From: CALDSL01 sp039810245
GTDB taxonomy: Bacteria > Chloroflexota > Anaerolineae > Anaerolineales > Anaerolineaceae
Assembly (NCBI GenBank): GCA_039810245.1
Contig: JBDHWQ010000001.1
Span: forward strand, 310,001 to 374,000
Length of the DNA stretch: 64,000 nucleotides
Direction: 5' to 3'
Shown here: piece by piece, positions 56,414-64,000 of the stretch
Numbering within the stretch: the stretch's first letter is position 1
Layout of the letters: each line of letters opens with the position of its first letter
Made by a program: the position numbers and the translations under genes
Notes under the pieces: model-generated
The model's database searches: none
What the model was told of the DNA's origin: nothing
What the model saw: the letters and a program-made list of their open reading frames with translations, nothing else

Positions 56414-57088
56414 GTGAAGACTCAACGGATCTTCTGTTCCATGTTGCTGCTGGTTGTGCTGGCACTGGCCGGCTGTAACGCCGCGCCGCAGCCCACTGTC
56501 GTTCTACCGCCCACGGCCACCCTGGCCCCCACCACAGACCTGAGCGTGGTGCGCACCCAGGCCGCGCAGACGGTCGTCGCGCAGATCACCGCGGACGCCC
56601 TGGCGAACCCAACGGCCGAGCCCACCGCGGTCCCGGCTACAGCCACTGCTGCGCCGACCGCAACTCAGGCTGCGACGGCTACCGCCGTGCCTACCCTGAC
56701 CCCCACCCGCGCCAGCGGTGGCGGTGGTGGTGGTTACGTTGGACCAACGGCTACGGTATACACTGATCGCGCGCAGCTTACCGGCCAGAGCATTAAGGAC
56801 GGCGCCAGCTTCCCCACCGGCTATGACTTTGATGTCACCTGGACGTTCAAGAACATCGGCTTCCGCGATTGGAACACCGAGTTCTATATCAAGTACCTGA
56901 GCGGTGACCTGAAGCCCAAACAGGACATTTATATGCTGCCCAAGGCTGTCAAGAAGAATGACAGCATCAGCATGACCGCCGACTTCCTGGCCCCCGGCAC
57001 ACCCGGACGCTATGAAAGCAACTGGGCGCTGTACAACGACGATGGCACGCAGATCTACCACTTTTATATCGTGATTAACGTCTACTAA
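56414..57088 (+). CDS. Lipoprotein with NBR1-like Ig domain (second of pair)
   Basis: 224 residues from a GTG at 56414 (AGGAG about 8 nt upstream). Lipobox LAGC (Cys21), an Ala/Pro/Thr linker with a Gly6 stretch (near 104-109), then an NBR1-like Ig domain (DGASFPTGYDFDVTWTFKNI ... TPGRYESNWALYNDDG). It is a diverged tandem duplicate of the preceding gene, matching it in signal, linker and domain order. Two T-rich low-complexity linkers in a row suggest a surface-exposed, flexible display role. Confidence 0.9.
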   Translation: MKTQRIFCSMLLLVVLALAGCNAAPQPTVVLPPTATLAPTTDLSVVRTQAAQTVVAQITADALANPTAEPTAVPATATAAPTATQAATATAVPTLTPTRASGGGGGGYVGPTATVYTDRAQLTGQSIKDGASFPTGYDFDVTWTFKNIGFRDWNTEFYIKYLSGDLKPKQDIYMLPKAVKKNDSISMTADFLAPGTPGRYESNWALYNDDGTQIYHFYIVINVY

Positions 57089-57106
57089 GCCGCGTTGGAC
57101 GCACTG

Positions 57107-57154
57107 GCGGGCGGGCGTTTCCTTCGCAAGAGGGATTACCCCGCCCGCTTTTTT
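57107..57154 (+). terminator. Rho-independent terminator after the lipoprotein pair
   Basis: GCGGGCGGG (57107-57115) pairs with CCCGCCCGC (57140-57148), with a 24-nt loop and a following T6 run (57149-57154). It ends 11 bp before the queG start. Confidence 0.85.
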
Positions 57155-57164
57155 CACCCGATGG

Positions 57165-58316
57165 ATGATGCCCAAACCTATTAATCTGGATGATCTGCGT
57201 AATGAAGCCCGGAATCTCGGCTTCGACCTGTGTGGCGTAACCCGCACAGACCCGCCGCCGCATTTCGATGCCTACGCGCAGTGGCTGGATAAAGGCCGCC
57301 ACGCAGGCATGGCTTACCTGGACACACCGCGCGCGCGGGATGCGCGGCGCGATCCGCGCATGGTACTCGATGGCGGCGCGTCCATCGTCAGCCTGGGGAT
57401 GCGCTACCCGGATCCGCGCGCTATCCCCGACCCGGCGCTGGATGAAGCTCTCGGGCGCGTTGCCGCTTATGCCTGGGGCGACGACTATCACGACATGTTC
57501 CCGCCGCGGCTGCAAAAGCTGGCAGACCTGCTCGGCGGGCAGTTGCATGCCGGGTTTGGCAGCCGTATCTATACGGACACCGGCCCGGTGCTGGAGCGCG
57601 ATCTGGCGCAGCGCGCCGGGCTGGGCTGGGCCGGCAAAAACACCTGCCTGATCTCTCCCACGGGTGGTTCGTACTACCTGCTGGCCGAAGTCTTCACCAC
57701 CGCCGAACTGGAGCCAACCCTGCCATTGCGCAGCGACCTGTGCGGTAGCTGCACGCGCTGCATCCAGGCCTGCCCCACCGCTTGCATCTTGCCCGACCGC
57801 ACGCTGGACGCCGGGCGCTGCCTTTCCTATTTGACGATCGAAAATAAAGGAACAATCCCATCTGAGCTGCGACCGGCGCTGGGCGAGTGGGTGTTTGGCT
57901 GCGATATCTGCCAGATGGTGTGCCCGTGGAACGTGCGCTTTTCCGACCCCAATGCCGGGCAGGCATTTGCGCCGCGCGCCGGCGTGCCGCGTCCGGTGCT
58001 GCGCCACGAGCTGCGCCTGAGCCCTCAGGAGTTCAACCGCAAGTTCAAAAACAGCCCGCTGCGCCGCGCCAGGCGGCGCGGTTACCTACGCAATGTTGCT
58101 GTGGCGCTGGGCAACACCGGCGACCGCTCTACCGCACCCGACCTGGCGTTCAGCCTGCTTTCCGAGCCTGAGCCGCTGGTGCGCGGTCACGCCGCCTGGG
58201 CGCTGGGGCAGCTTGGGGGCCACGTGGCCCGCTCCGCGCTGGAGCAGGCTCTGGGCAGCGATCCAGACAGCGCCGTGCAATCCGAAATCCGCGTCGCGCT
58301 GGAAAGCGCCCCGTAG
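57165..58316 (+). CDS. queG: Epoxyqueuosine reductase QueG
   Basis: 383 residues. Reduces epoxyqueuosine to queuosine in tRNA using cobalamin and two 4Fe-4S clusters. Asp138 in YTDTGPVLERDLAQRAGLGW matches the catalytic Asp. The clusters are ligated by CGSCTRCIQACPTAC (193-207) and CDICQMVCPW. A HEAT-like C-terminal tail (about 310-383, RRGYLRNVAVALGNTGDRST) is present. The start is taken at 57165, one codon before another ATG; no clear Shine-Dalgarno is seen. The stop TAG lies inside a palindromic repeat. No other queuosine genes are in view. Confidence 0.95.
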   Translation: MMPKPINLDDLRNEARNLGFDLCGVTRTDPPPHFDAYAQWLDKGRHAGMAYLDTPRARDARRDPRMVLDGGASIVSLGMRYPDPRAIPDPALDEALGRVAAYAWGDDYHDMFPPRLQKLADLLGGQLHAGFGSRIYTDTGPVLERDLAQRAGLGWAGKNTCLISPTGGSYYLLAEVFTTAELEPTLPLRSDLCGSCTRCIQACPTACILPDRTLDAGRCLSYLTIENKGTIPSELRPALGEWVFGCDICQMVCPWNVRFSDPNAGQAFAPRAGVPRPVLRHELRLSPQEFNRKFKNSPLRRARRRGYLRNVAVALGNTGDRSTAPDLAFSLLSEPEPLVRGHAAWALGQLGGHVARSALEQALGSDPDSAVQSEIRVALESAP

Positions 58317-58342
58317 GGGCGGGTCTGGGACCCGCCCGCTAC
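58313..58342. repeat. Palindromic GGCGGGT/ACCCGCC repeat, copy 1
   Basis: GTAGGGGCGGGTC, a 3-nt loop and GACCCGCCC(G)CTAC form a near-perfect palindrome. The queG stop codon TAG is part of its left arm. Repeats of this form are common after genes in Chloroflexi and some other phyla. Confidence 0.8.
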
Positions 58343-58366
58343 TGTGCCAGCCGTATCGAATCAAAA

Positions 58367-58398
58367 CAGGCACAAGAGACATGCGTCTGTTGTGCCTG
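58367..58398 (-). terminator. Terminator for the propeller protein at 58.5-59.6 kb
   Basis: A 14-bp hairpin with one mismatch (CAGGCACAAGAGAC against its partner), 4-nt loop, followed on the minus strand by TTTTGATT. It lies downstream of the minus-strand gene ending at 58502. Confidence 0.7.
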
Positions 58399-58426
58399 CT
58401 GAAACAGGTTAATCATCATTGCCACA

Positions 58427-58451
58427 GCGGGCGGGTGGGACCCGCCTCTAC
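58427..58451. repeat. Palindromic GGCGGGT/ACCCGCC repeat, copy 2
   Basis: GCGGGCGGGT, loop, ACCCGCCTCTAC. Second copy, inverted relative to copy 1: read on the other strand it begins GTAGAGGCGGGT. It lies between queG and the propeller gene. Confidence 0.75.
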
Positions 58452-58501
58452 GGATGATAAACCATCGATATATGCTTCTTCCGGGCTGGCCGGTATGGTT
58501 C

Positions 58502-59587
58502 CTACGGCAGCCAGATCGGGGCGTAGGCATTCTCCGCAAGCAGGGTTTCCTGGCCGGTGCGCAGGTCCCACAGCATCACATCGGGCACGTTCTCCGAACC
58601 GCCCAGCGCATAACGCTGGTAGACCAACCGTGTGCTGTCCGGTGACCAGCGGTAACCGCCGTGCGCGTAAGCCAGGTTATCGGTCACCGCGCGGGCACCG
58701 GTTCCATCCGGGCGGATGATCCATACCTGGCGCGCCGGGTTGCGCACCAATCGCACCTGCGCGAACGCCAGCCACTGCCCATCCGGCGACCAGCGTGGCA
58801 CCGAATAATCCGAGGCGTCATCCGGCTGCTCGCCGAGCAACAGGCTGGACTTCCCGTTCTGCATGTCAAACAGGTACACCTTCATTACCGCGAAGCCGGC
58901 CTCGCCTTCCTCGTTGTTGACGGTCAGGTAACGCCCGTCCGCGGACCAGCTCCCCGCCTGCGGCACGTTGGCTTCAATCATGCGTTCGCGGCCGGTGTCC
59001 ATATCACGCACGCGCACACCACCCGAGGTTGGATCATAAAATGCCAGCCGGCTGCCATCCGGCGACCAGGAAAAATTGAGTGCGTGGATCAGCGCGTCCA
59101 GCTCCAGCGGAGCCGCCTGGCTGGTCGTGAAATCCAGCAGCCAGGGGGCCGGGCGCTCGGGCGCATCTGGGGCGGCGCGGGTGAAGGCCAGCCAGCGTCC
59201 GACCGGGTCAGCGGCCGGCGCAGCGCAGGTATCCTCGCCGCACTCCACCAGCGGAACCGCGCCGCTGCCATCCAGCGGCACTAGCAGCAGATCGCTGCCG
59301 CCCTGATCATTCTCCACGACTGCGGCCAGGTGGCGGCCATCCGCCAGCGCTTCCAGGCCGGCAACGCGGCCGCCGGTGGCAGTCAATTGTCGAGCCGGGC
59401 TGCCATCCAGCGCCTGCAGCCAGGCCTCGCTGCCATCCAGCGGCGAGAGATAAGCCACGGCGTCTGGTTGCGTAGAGATAGGCGGTTCATTTCCTGGCTT
59501 GGGCCGTGAAAGCCAGGTAAAAATCGCCAGCGTCAGCCCCAGGCCGGCCAGCAGCGCAAGTACAAAGATAATCGCGCGCGGTTTCAT
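58502..59587 (-). CDS. Membrane-anchored TolB-like propeller protein
   Basis: 361 residues from the ATG at 59587; a longer frame to 59623 would lie inside the terminator of the LysM gene. One N-terminal membrane helix (about 5-28) is followed by a six- or seven-bladed propeller of PD40-type repeats (FSWSPDGSRLAFYDPTSGG, GSWSADGRYLTVNNEEGE, PRWSPDGQWLAFAQ, YRWSPDSTRLVYQR). The domain probably faces outside and binds a ligand or partner protein. It resembles the 52.5-54.3 kb propeller in design but is shorter. Confidence 0.87.
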   Translation of the reverse strand: MKPRAIIFVLALLAGLGLTLAIFTWLSRPKPGNEPPISTQPDAVAYLSPLDGSEAWLQALDGSPARQLTATGGRVAGLEALADGRHLAAVVENDQGGSDLLLVPLDGSGAVPLVECGEDTCAAPAADPVGRWLAFTRAAPDAPERPAPWLLDFTTSQAAPLELDALIHALNFSWSPDGSRLAFYDPTSGGVRVRDMDTGRERMIEANVPQAGSWSADGRYLTVNNEEGEAGFAVMKVYLFDMQNGKSSLLLGEQPDDASDYSVPRWSPDGQWLAFAQVRLVRNPARQVWIIRPDGTGARAVTDNLAYAHGGYRWSPDSTRLVYQRYALGGSENVPDVMLWDLRTGQETLLAENAYAPIWLP

Positions 59588-59607
59588 CAGCTTTCCGGTA
59601 AATAAAA

Positions 59608-59636
59608 ACTTGCCGGGGAACAATTCCCCGGCAAGT
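59608..59636 (-). terminator. Terminator after the LysM gene
   Basis: A perfect 13-bp stem (ACTTGCCGGGGAA and complement) with a 3-nt loop; on the minus strand it is followed by TTTTATTT. It sits about 20 bp past the LysM gene stop and ends 20 bp before the propeller start. Confidence 0.88.
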
Positions 59637-59654
59637 GGTCCTTTTTGGTATACC

Positions 59655-60365
59655 TTACGGCGTGGCAGTGAAGGTGGGGATGGGCGTGGTAGCCTTGGTA
59701 GGCACCGGCGTCACCAGGTTAACCGGGATGATCAGCTTTTGCCCGGCCACCAGCTTGGCAGCATCCGTCAGATTGTTGTCTTTGATCGCCATGATGGCGT
59801 CCACGGTAGTATTGAAACGCGCGGCAATCTGCCCCAGCGATTCGCCCAACTGCACGATGTATTCGATCTTGGTTCCCGGAGCCAGGTTCGGGGGCAGCGG
59901 GGTGGCAGTGGGCAGCGCCTGGTCAGGGGACGGGATAAGAATTTTCTGGTCCGCGGCGATGGGGCAGGAATTCGGCTCAAAATTATTCAGCGCCAGCAGC
60001 ACCATCAGGTCGACCTTGAAATTCGCGGCGATATCCCAGCAGGTATCATTTTCCTTGACGGTATATTCAAACGGCCCGGAAGGCGTTACCGTGATGGTAG
60101 CGGTGGGCACCTGCGTTTCGGTCGGCGTCAGGGTAGGTGTGGGGCTGGGAACGGTGGGCGTGGGCGTAAAGGTGGCGGTCGCGGTTGGGGTTGGGCTGGC
60201 GAACAGCGCAATCGCCGGGCGGTTGGGGCCGGTAAACCAGATCACCAGAATGATGATCCCGATCGCCACGAGCAGCACCGCCAGTCCACCCACAATAAAA
60301 GGTGTCATGTGCTGGCGGCGCCGGTACGAGTCGATCACGTTTTGGGGAGAATCTTTTCTTCTCAT
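59655..60365 (-). CDS. Membrane protein with two LysM domains
   Basis: 236 residues. A short basic cytoplasmic N-terminus and one membrane helix (about 22-45) are followed by a Pro/Thr-rich linker and two LysM domains: FEYTVKENDTCWDIAANFKV to QKILIP (about 99-144) and IEYIVQLGESLGQIAARFNT to QKLIIP (about 168-214). LysM domains bind N-acetylglucosamine polymers such as peptidoglycan. No catalytic domain is attached, so it may be an anchor or sensor between membrane and wall. AGGA precedes the ATG; it lies downstream of uvrA's stop on the other side of a 61-bp gap. Confidence 0.92.
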   Translation of the reverse strand: MRRKDSPQNVIDSYRRRQHMTPFIVGGLAVLLVAIGIIILVIWFTGPNRPAIALFASPTPTATATFTPTPTVPSPTPTLTPTETQVPTATITVTPSGPFEYTVKENDTCWDIAANFKVDLMVLLALNNFEPNSCPIAADQKILIPSPDQALPTATPLPPNLAPGTKIEYIVQLGESLGQIAARFNTTVDAIMAIKDNNLTDAAKLVAGQKLIIPVNLVTPVPTKATTPIPTFTATP

Positions 60366-60426
60366 TATTTTCCTGTATGGTCAAAAGTGACTGCTACCCG
60401 GAAAAGCCTGTGGGATATTTGCGATT

Positions 60427-63351
60427 CTAACCCATATTTTCCGATTGCGCGAGTCTGGCTTCGGAGTGCTGGCGCGGCAGGTATTCTTTGAGGAACTGCC
60501 CGGTGTATGATTCGGGCACGCTGGCCACCTCTTCGGGGGTACCCGTGGCAACCAGTGTACCACCGCGATCGCCGCCTTCCGGCCCCAGGTCGATCAGATA
60601 ATCGGCCACCTTGATGATGTCCAGGTTGTGTTCGATAATGACGATCGAATTTCCGGCATCTACCAGTCGCTGCAGCACTTCAATCAGGCGGTGTACGTCG
60701 GCGGCGTGCAGGCCCACCGAAGGCTCATCCAGCACGTACAGGGTGCACCCGGTGGCGCGGCGCGAAAGCTCGCGCGCCAGCTTGACGCGCTGCGCCTCGC
60801 CGCCCGAAAGCGTGGTGCCCGGCTGCCCGATCTTGATATAACCCAGGCCCACGTCGTTTAGCGTCTTTAGCTTGTTGTAGATCGACGGAAACGCGGAGAA
60901 GATATCCATGCCGGCCTCAACGGTGGTGTCCAGTACATCAGAGATGGACATGCCCTTGAACTTGACCTGCAATGTTTCGCGGTTGAAGCGCGCCCCGTGG
61001 CACACGTCGCATGGCACATACACGTCGGGCAGGAACTGCATTTCAATGCGTAACTGTCCCTGCCCCTGGCAAGCCTCGCAGCGCCCACCGTGCACGTTGA
61101 AGGAAAAACGCCCGGCCTTGTAGCCGCGGATTTTGCTCTCGGGCATCTCGGTGAACAGGTTGCGGATTTCGTCGAACATGCCGGTATACGTGCCGGGGTT
61201 AGAGCGCGGCGTGCGCCCGATGGGAGACTGGTCAATATTGATGATTTTATCCAGGTGCTCAATGCCGCGAATTTCGTCGTACTCGCCCGGCTGGGTGTGC
61301 GCGCCCATCAGGTCGCGCGCCAGCGCGGCGTGCAGAATGTCCACCATCAGAGTCGACTTGCCCGAGCCGGACACACCGGTAATGCACACCATGTTCCCGA
61401 GTGGGATACGCACCGTGATGTTCTTCAGGTTGTTGGCGCGCGCGCCGGCCACCACCAATTCTTTGCCATTGCCGGCGCGGCGATTGCTAGGGACGCTGAT
61501 AAACTTGCGCCCGGAGAGATAATCGCCGGTAAGCGAGTTGGGGTTGGCCAGGATCGCTTCCACCGGCCCTTCCGCCACCACGCGGCCGCCGTGCTCGCCG
61601 GCTCCGGGTCCCAGGTCCAGGATCCAGTCGGCTTCGCGGATCGTCTCTTCGTCGTGCTCTACTACCAGCACAGTGTTACCCAGGTCGCGCAGGCTCTTGA
61701 GCGTGGCCAGCAGCCTGGAATTATCGCGCGGGTGCAGGCCAATCGATGGCTCGTCCAGCACGTAGAGCACCCCCATCAGGCGCGAGCCAATCTGCGTCGC
61801 CAGGCGAATGCGCTGCGCCTCGCCGCCCGAAAGTGACCCGGCCGAGCGCCGCAGGGTGAGGTAATCCAGCCCAACGTCCACCAGGAAGCCCAGGCGTGAG
61901 CGAATTTCTTTAAGCACGCGCTCAGAGATCGCGCGGTTGCGCATGGTCAGGGGTGAATCTGTGGCCATGATGCGCTCGATCCACTGCAGGGTGCGCATTA
62001 CCGGCCAGTCGGTCACCTGGACGATATTTTTGTCATCCACAGTGACGGCCAGCGCCTCGGGACGCAGGCGCGTACCCTGGCAGGTCTGGCACGGTCGGTC
62101 AGACATATATTCGGAGATCTTATTGCGGATGTATTCCGAGTTGGTCTCGCGGTAGCGGCGCTGCAGGTTGGGGATCACGCCTTCAAACGCGGTCTGGAAG
62201 GATGTCTGGCGATCATTGCGGGTGTTGACCTTTACGCTTACCTGTCTGCCGGCAGTGCCGTAGAGTACCAGGTCCAGTTTTTCCTTGCTCAGGCTCGAAA
62301 CCGGTACATCCAGGTCGATGTGGTAGGTGCGCGCCACGGCCTCCACCATCTGCCAGTAATAGCCGCCCTGCTCGCGTGGTCCGTTCCATTCCAGGGCAAC
62401 GATCGCGCCATCACGCAGCGAGCGCTCTTTGTCCGGGATGAGCATGTCGGGGTCAATTTCCAGGCGGCTGCCCAACCCCTGGCATTCCGGGCAAGCGCCA
62501 TGGGGAGTGTTGAACGAGAACGTGCGCGGCTCAATCTCCGGCAGGCTGACGCCGTGTTCCGGGCAGGCCAGGTGTTCGGAGAAAAAGATATCCTGCGCGG
62601 GTTCGGCCGAAAGGTTTTGCACCGTCAGGTAACCTTCGCCCAGTTTGAGCGCAGTCTCAACCGAATCGGTAAGGCGGGAGCGGGTAACCTGTTCCTCTTC
62701 ACCGTTTTCCGGGTGGTGCAGCACCAGGCGGTCAACCACCGCCTCGATGGTGTGCGCCTTGTAACGGTCAAGCGAGATTTCATCATCCAGCGAGTACACT
62801 TCGCCGTCCACGCGCACGCGCACAAAACCAGCCTTGCGCACTTCGTCGAACACGGCCTGGTAGGTGCCTTTGCGCCCGCGCACCACCGGCGAAAGAATCA
62901 GCAGGCGACTGTCTTCGGGCAGGCGCTCGATAAACTCAACAATTTCCTGCGCCGACTGGCGCACGACCTCGCGCCCGCAAATGGGGCAGTGTGGAATCCC
63001 CACGCGTGCGAACAACAGGCGCATGTAATCGTACACTTCCGTGACGGTGCCCACCGTCGAACGCGGGTTATGCGACGTGGCTTTCTGGTCAATCGACACA
63101 GCCGGGGACAGGCCATCGATATAATCCACGTCGGGCTTGTCCATCTGCCCGAGGAACTGGCGCGCGTACGAGGACAGCGACTCGACGTAGCGCCGCTGGC
63201 CTTCGGCAAAGATCGTATCGAATGCCAGCGAGGACTTGCCCGAACCGGACAGCCCGGTGATGACGACAAACTGGTCGCGCGGAATTTCGACCGAGATATT
63301 TTTTAAGTTGTGCTCGCGGGCGCCAACCACGCGGATGACATTTTGCGTCAT
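60427..63351 (-). CDS. uvrA: Excinuclease ABC subunit A
   Basis: 974 residues from the ATG at 63351 (AAGGAAGG upstream). DNA-damage recognition ATPase of nucleotide excision repair. Two ABC domains carry Walker A motifs (GLSGSGKSSLAFDT; GVSGSGKSTLMVDIL), signature LSGGEAQR motifs in both halves, and zinc sites (CPICGREV region, CPECQGLG and CEACQGQG ... CDVCHG). Length and motif order are as in E. coli UvrA. An extended -10 promoter precedes it. Confidence 0.98.
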   Translation of the reverse strand: MTQNVIRVVGAREHNLKNISVEIPRDQFVVITGLSGSGKSSLAFDTIFAEGQRRYVESLSSYARQFLGQMDKPDVDYIDGLSPAVSIDQKATSHNPRSTVGTVTEVYDYMRLLFARVGIPHCPICGREVVRQSAQEIVEFIERLPEDSRLLILSPVVRGRKGTYQAVFDEVRKAGFVRVRVDGEVYSLDDEISLDRYKAHTIEAVVDRLVLHHPENGEEEQVTRSRLTDSVETALKLGEGYLTVQNLSAEPAQDIFFSEHLACPEHGVSLPEIEPRTFSFNTPHGACPECQGLGSRLEIDPDMLIPDKERSLRDGAIVALEWNGPREQGGYYWQMVEAVARTYHIDLDVPVSSLSKEKLDLVLYGTAGRQVSVKVNTRNDRQTSFQTAFEGVIPNLQRRYRETNSEYIRNKISEYMSDRPCQTCQGTRLRPEALAVTVDDKNIVQVTDWPVMRTLQWIERIMATDSPLTMRNRAISERVLKEIRSRLGFLVDVGLDYLTLRRSAGSLSGGEAQRIRLATQIGSRLMGVLYVLDEPSIGLHPRDNSRLLATLKSLRDLGNTVLVVEHDEETIREADWILDLGPGAGEHGGRVVAEGPVEAILANPNSLTGDYLSGRKFISVPSNRRAGNGKELVVAGARANNLKNITVRIPLGNMVCITGVSGSGKSTLMVDILHAALARDLMGAHTQPGEYDEIRGIEHLDKIINIDQSPIGRTPRSNPGTYTGMFDEIRNLFTEMPESKIRGYKAGRFSFNVHGGRCEACQGQGQLRIEMQFLPDVYVPCDVCHGARFNRETLQVKFKGMSISDVLDTTVEAGMDIFSAFPSIYNKLKTLNDVGLGYIKIGQPGTTLSGGEAQRVKLARELSRRATGCTLYVLDEPSVGLHAADVHRLIEVLQRLVDAGNSIVIIEHNLDIIKVADYLIDLGPEGGDRGGTLVATGTPEEVASVPESYTGQFLKEYLPRQHSEARLAQSENMG

Positions 63352-63410
63352 GATTTTGCCTTCCTTCGCCCACCAGGGCCTCATACGCCAGTCTATAAGG
63401 GCAAACGGGT

Positions 63411-63419
63411 ATTATACCA
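63411..63419 (-). promoter_or_regulatory. Extended -10 promoter for uvrA
   Basis: TGGTATAAT on the minus strand (a TGn-TATAAT extended -10), about 60 bp before the uvrA ATG. The -35 is weak, which is usual for this class. No LexA-like box was seen here. Confidence 0.6.
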
Positions 63420-63494
63420 GAAAAGCGCAAGTTTGATTATTTGTTCTATCCATTTTGCGCAATTTTTCGCTCTCCGCAGCTTTACGCGCGGGTA

Positions 63495-63500
63495 TATAAT
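63495..63500 (+). promoter_or_regulatory. -10 element for the MFS transporter
   Basis: TATAAT (with TA repeats before it) about 48 bp before the ATG at 63549; no clear -35. Confidence 0.45.
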
Positions 63501-63548
63501 ACGCTCATTCGCAGGTATTCCATCCTTCACTTTATAAGGCAGGGCATC

Positions 63549-64000
63549 ATGGCTGATGAAGCACAGCATAAGCGCGCGATCCGATCTTGGGTAATGTATG
63601 ACTGGGCCAATTCGGCCTTCGCCACCACGGTTATGGCAGCGGTGCTGCCAATTTATTATGCCAATGTGGCGGGCGCAAATCTACCCGGCAATACTGCCAC
63701 CGTCTATTGGGCCTACACCAGCTCGATCTCTCTGCTGGTGGCCGCCATCCTTGGCCCGATCCTGGGCGCTATTGCCGATTTCAGCGGGATGAAGAAGCGC
63801 TTCCTGACCATCTTCATGTTCATCGGCGTGGCAGGCACGGCGTTGCTGTACTTTGTGCGCACCGGCGACTGGCTGATGGCTTCTATCTTCTTCGTAATCG
63901 GTGAGCTGGGCTTTGCCGGCTCTCTGGTGTTCTACGACTCGCTGCTGCCGCACGTGGCGCGGCCGGATGAGATCGACCAGGTTTCCACACGCGGCTACGC
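63549..64000 (+). CDS. MFS transporter, UMF1 family (5' part)
   Basis: 150 residues visible from the ATG at 63549, open to the right edge. The N-terminus IRSWVMYDWANSAFATTVMA and the loop ADFSGMKKRFL are the signature of the UMF1/Atg22-like major facilitator family, with four membrane helices so far. The substrate is unknown; relatives are proposed to export amino acids or other metabolites. It diverges from uvrA with 197 bp between them. Confidence 0.9.
   Translation, partial: MADEAQHKRAIRSWVMYDWANSAFATTVMAAVLPIYYANVAGANLPGNTATVYWAYTSSISLLVAAILGPILGAIADFSGMKKRFLTIFMFIGVAGTALLYFVRTGDWLMASIFFVIGELGFAGSLVFYDSLLPHVARPDEIDQVSTRGY

Overview
The window is a GC-rich bacterial chromosome segment, almost fully coding, with no tRNA or rRNA gene and no CRISPR array, phage or transposase that I could recognise. 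Several signs point to Chloroflexota, most likely an Anaerolineae-like organism: two copies of the YYY (DUF2298) membrane family known from Chloroflexi and Archaea, a mevalonate kinase plus isopentenyl phosphate kinase pair, a topoisomerase I with an extra N-terminal zinc ribbon, and many lipoproteins with Pro/Thr/Ala-rich linkers and NBR1-like Ig domains. This placement is an inference from gene families; no marker comparison was possible.

Layout. 1-10.2 kb (minus): a type IIA topoisomerase A subunit (running off the left edge), rpoC with its own consensus promoter and no rpoB beside it, and a large orphan sensor kinase. 10.3-29.9 kb (minus): a tightly packed run, lepA - AglD-like membrane protein - CDP-paratose-2-epimerase-like enzyme - GT4 glycosyltransferase - GT39-like membrane protein - 1786-residue GT39/YYY fusion - DUF952 - YYY protein - GT-C-like protein - cytidylate kinase - C69 peptidase. 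I read its core as an uncharacterised lipid-linked glycan assembly system at the membrane, and it is the best candidate here for an undescribed system.

30.1-31.7 kb (minus): a PH/SHOCT membrane protein and tlyA. 31.7-36.1 kb (plus): an operon with a UbiA-type prenyltransferase resembling decaprenyl-phosphate phosphoribosyltransferase, mevalonate kinase, isopentenyl phosphate kinase, a dNTP triphosphohydrolase and greA. Its first three products could make polyprenyl-phosphate sugar donors of the kind GT-C enzymes use. 36.1-44.6 kb (minus): a two-TM protein, topA, a mannose-1-phosphate guanylyltransferase, dprA, and a ffh-rpsP-khpA-rimM block that lacks trmD and rplS at the expected place.

44.6-57.1 kb is mostly surface or secreted proteins on the plus strand: DUF4397, DegV, DUF1015, two M23 peptidase lipoproteins, a membrane-anchored beta-propeller and two NBR1-Ig lipoproteins. 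A visibly AT-richer PKD-domain protein lies on the opposite strand among them. 57.1-64 kb: queG, another TolB-like propeller, a LysM membrane protein, uvrA, and a UMF1-family MFS transporter running off the right edge.

Promoters are easy to read in places (TTGAC(A/C/G), 17-18 bp, TA(T/C)AAT or close variants). Three genes (lepA, tlyA, ubiA-like) have a -10 hexamer only 6-12 nt before the start codon and no Shine-Dalgarno, so leaderless mRNAs are likely. Strong bidirectional hairpin terminators separate convergent genes. Two kinds of palindromic intergenic repeat are present: a 109-bp element with CATTGCGAGGAGC-type arms, and GGCGGGT...ACCCGCC repeats after queG.
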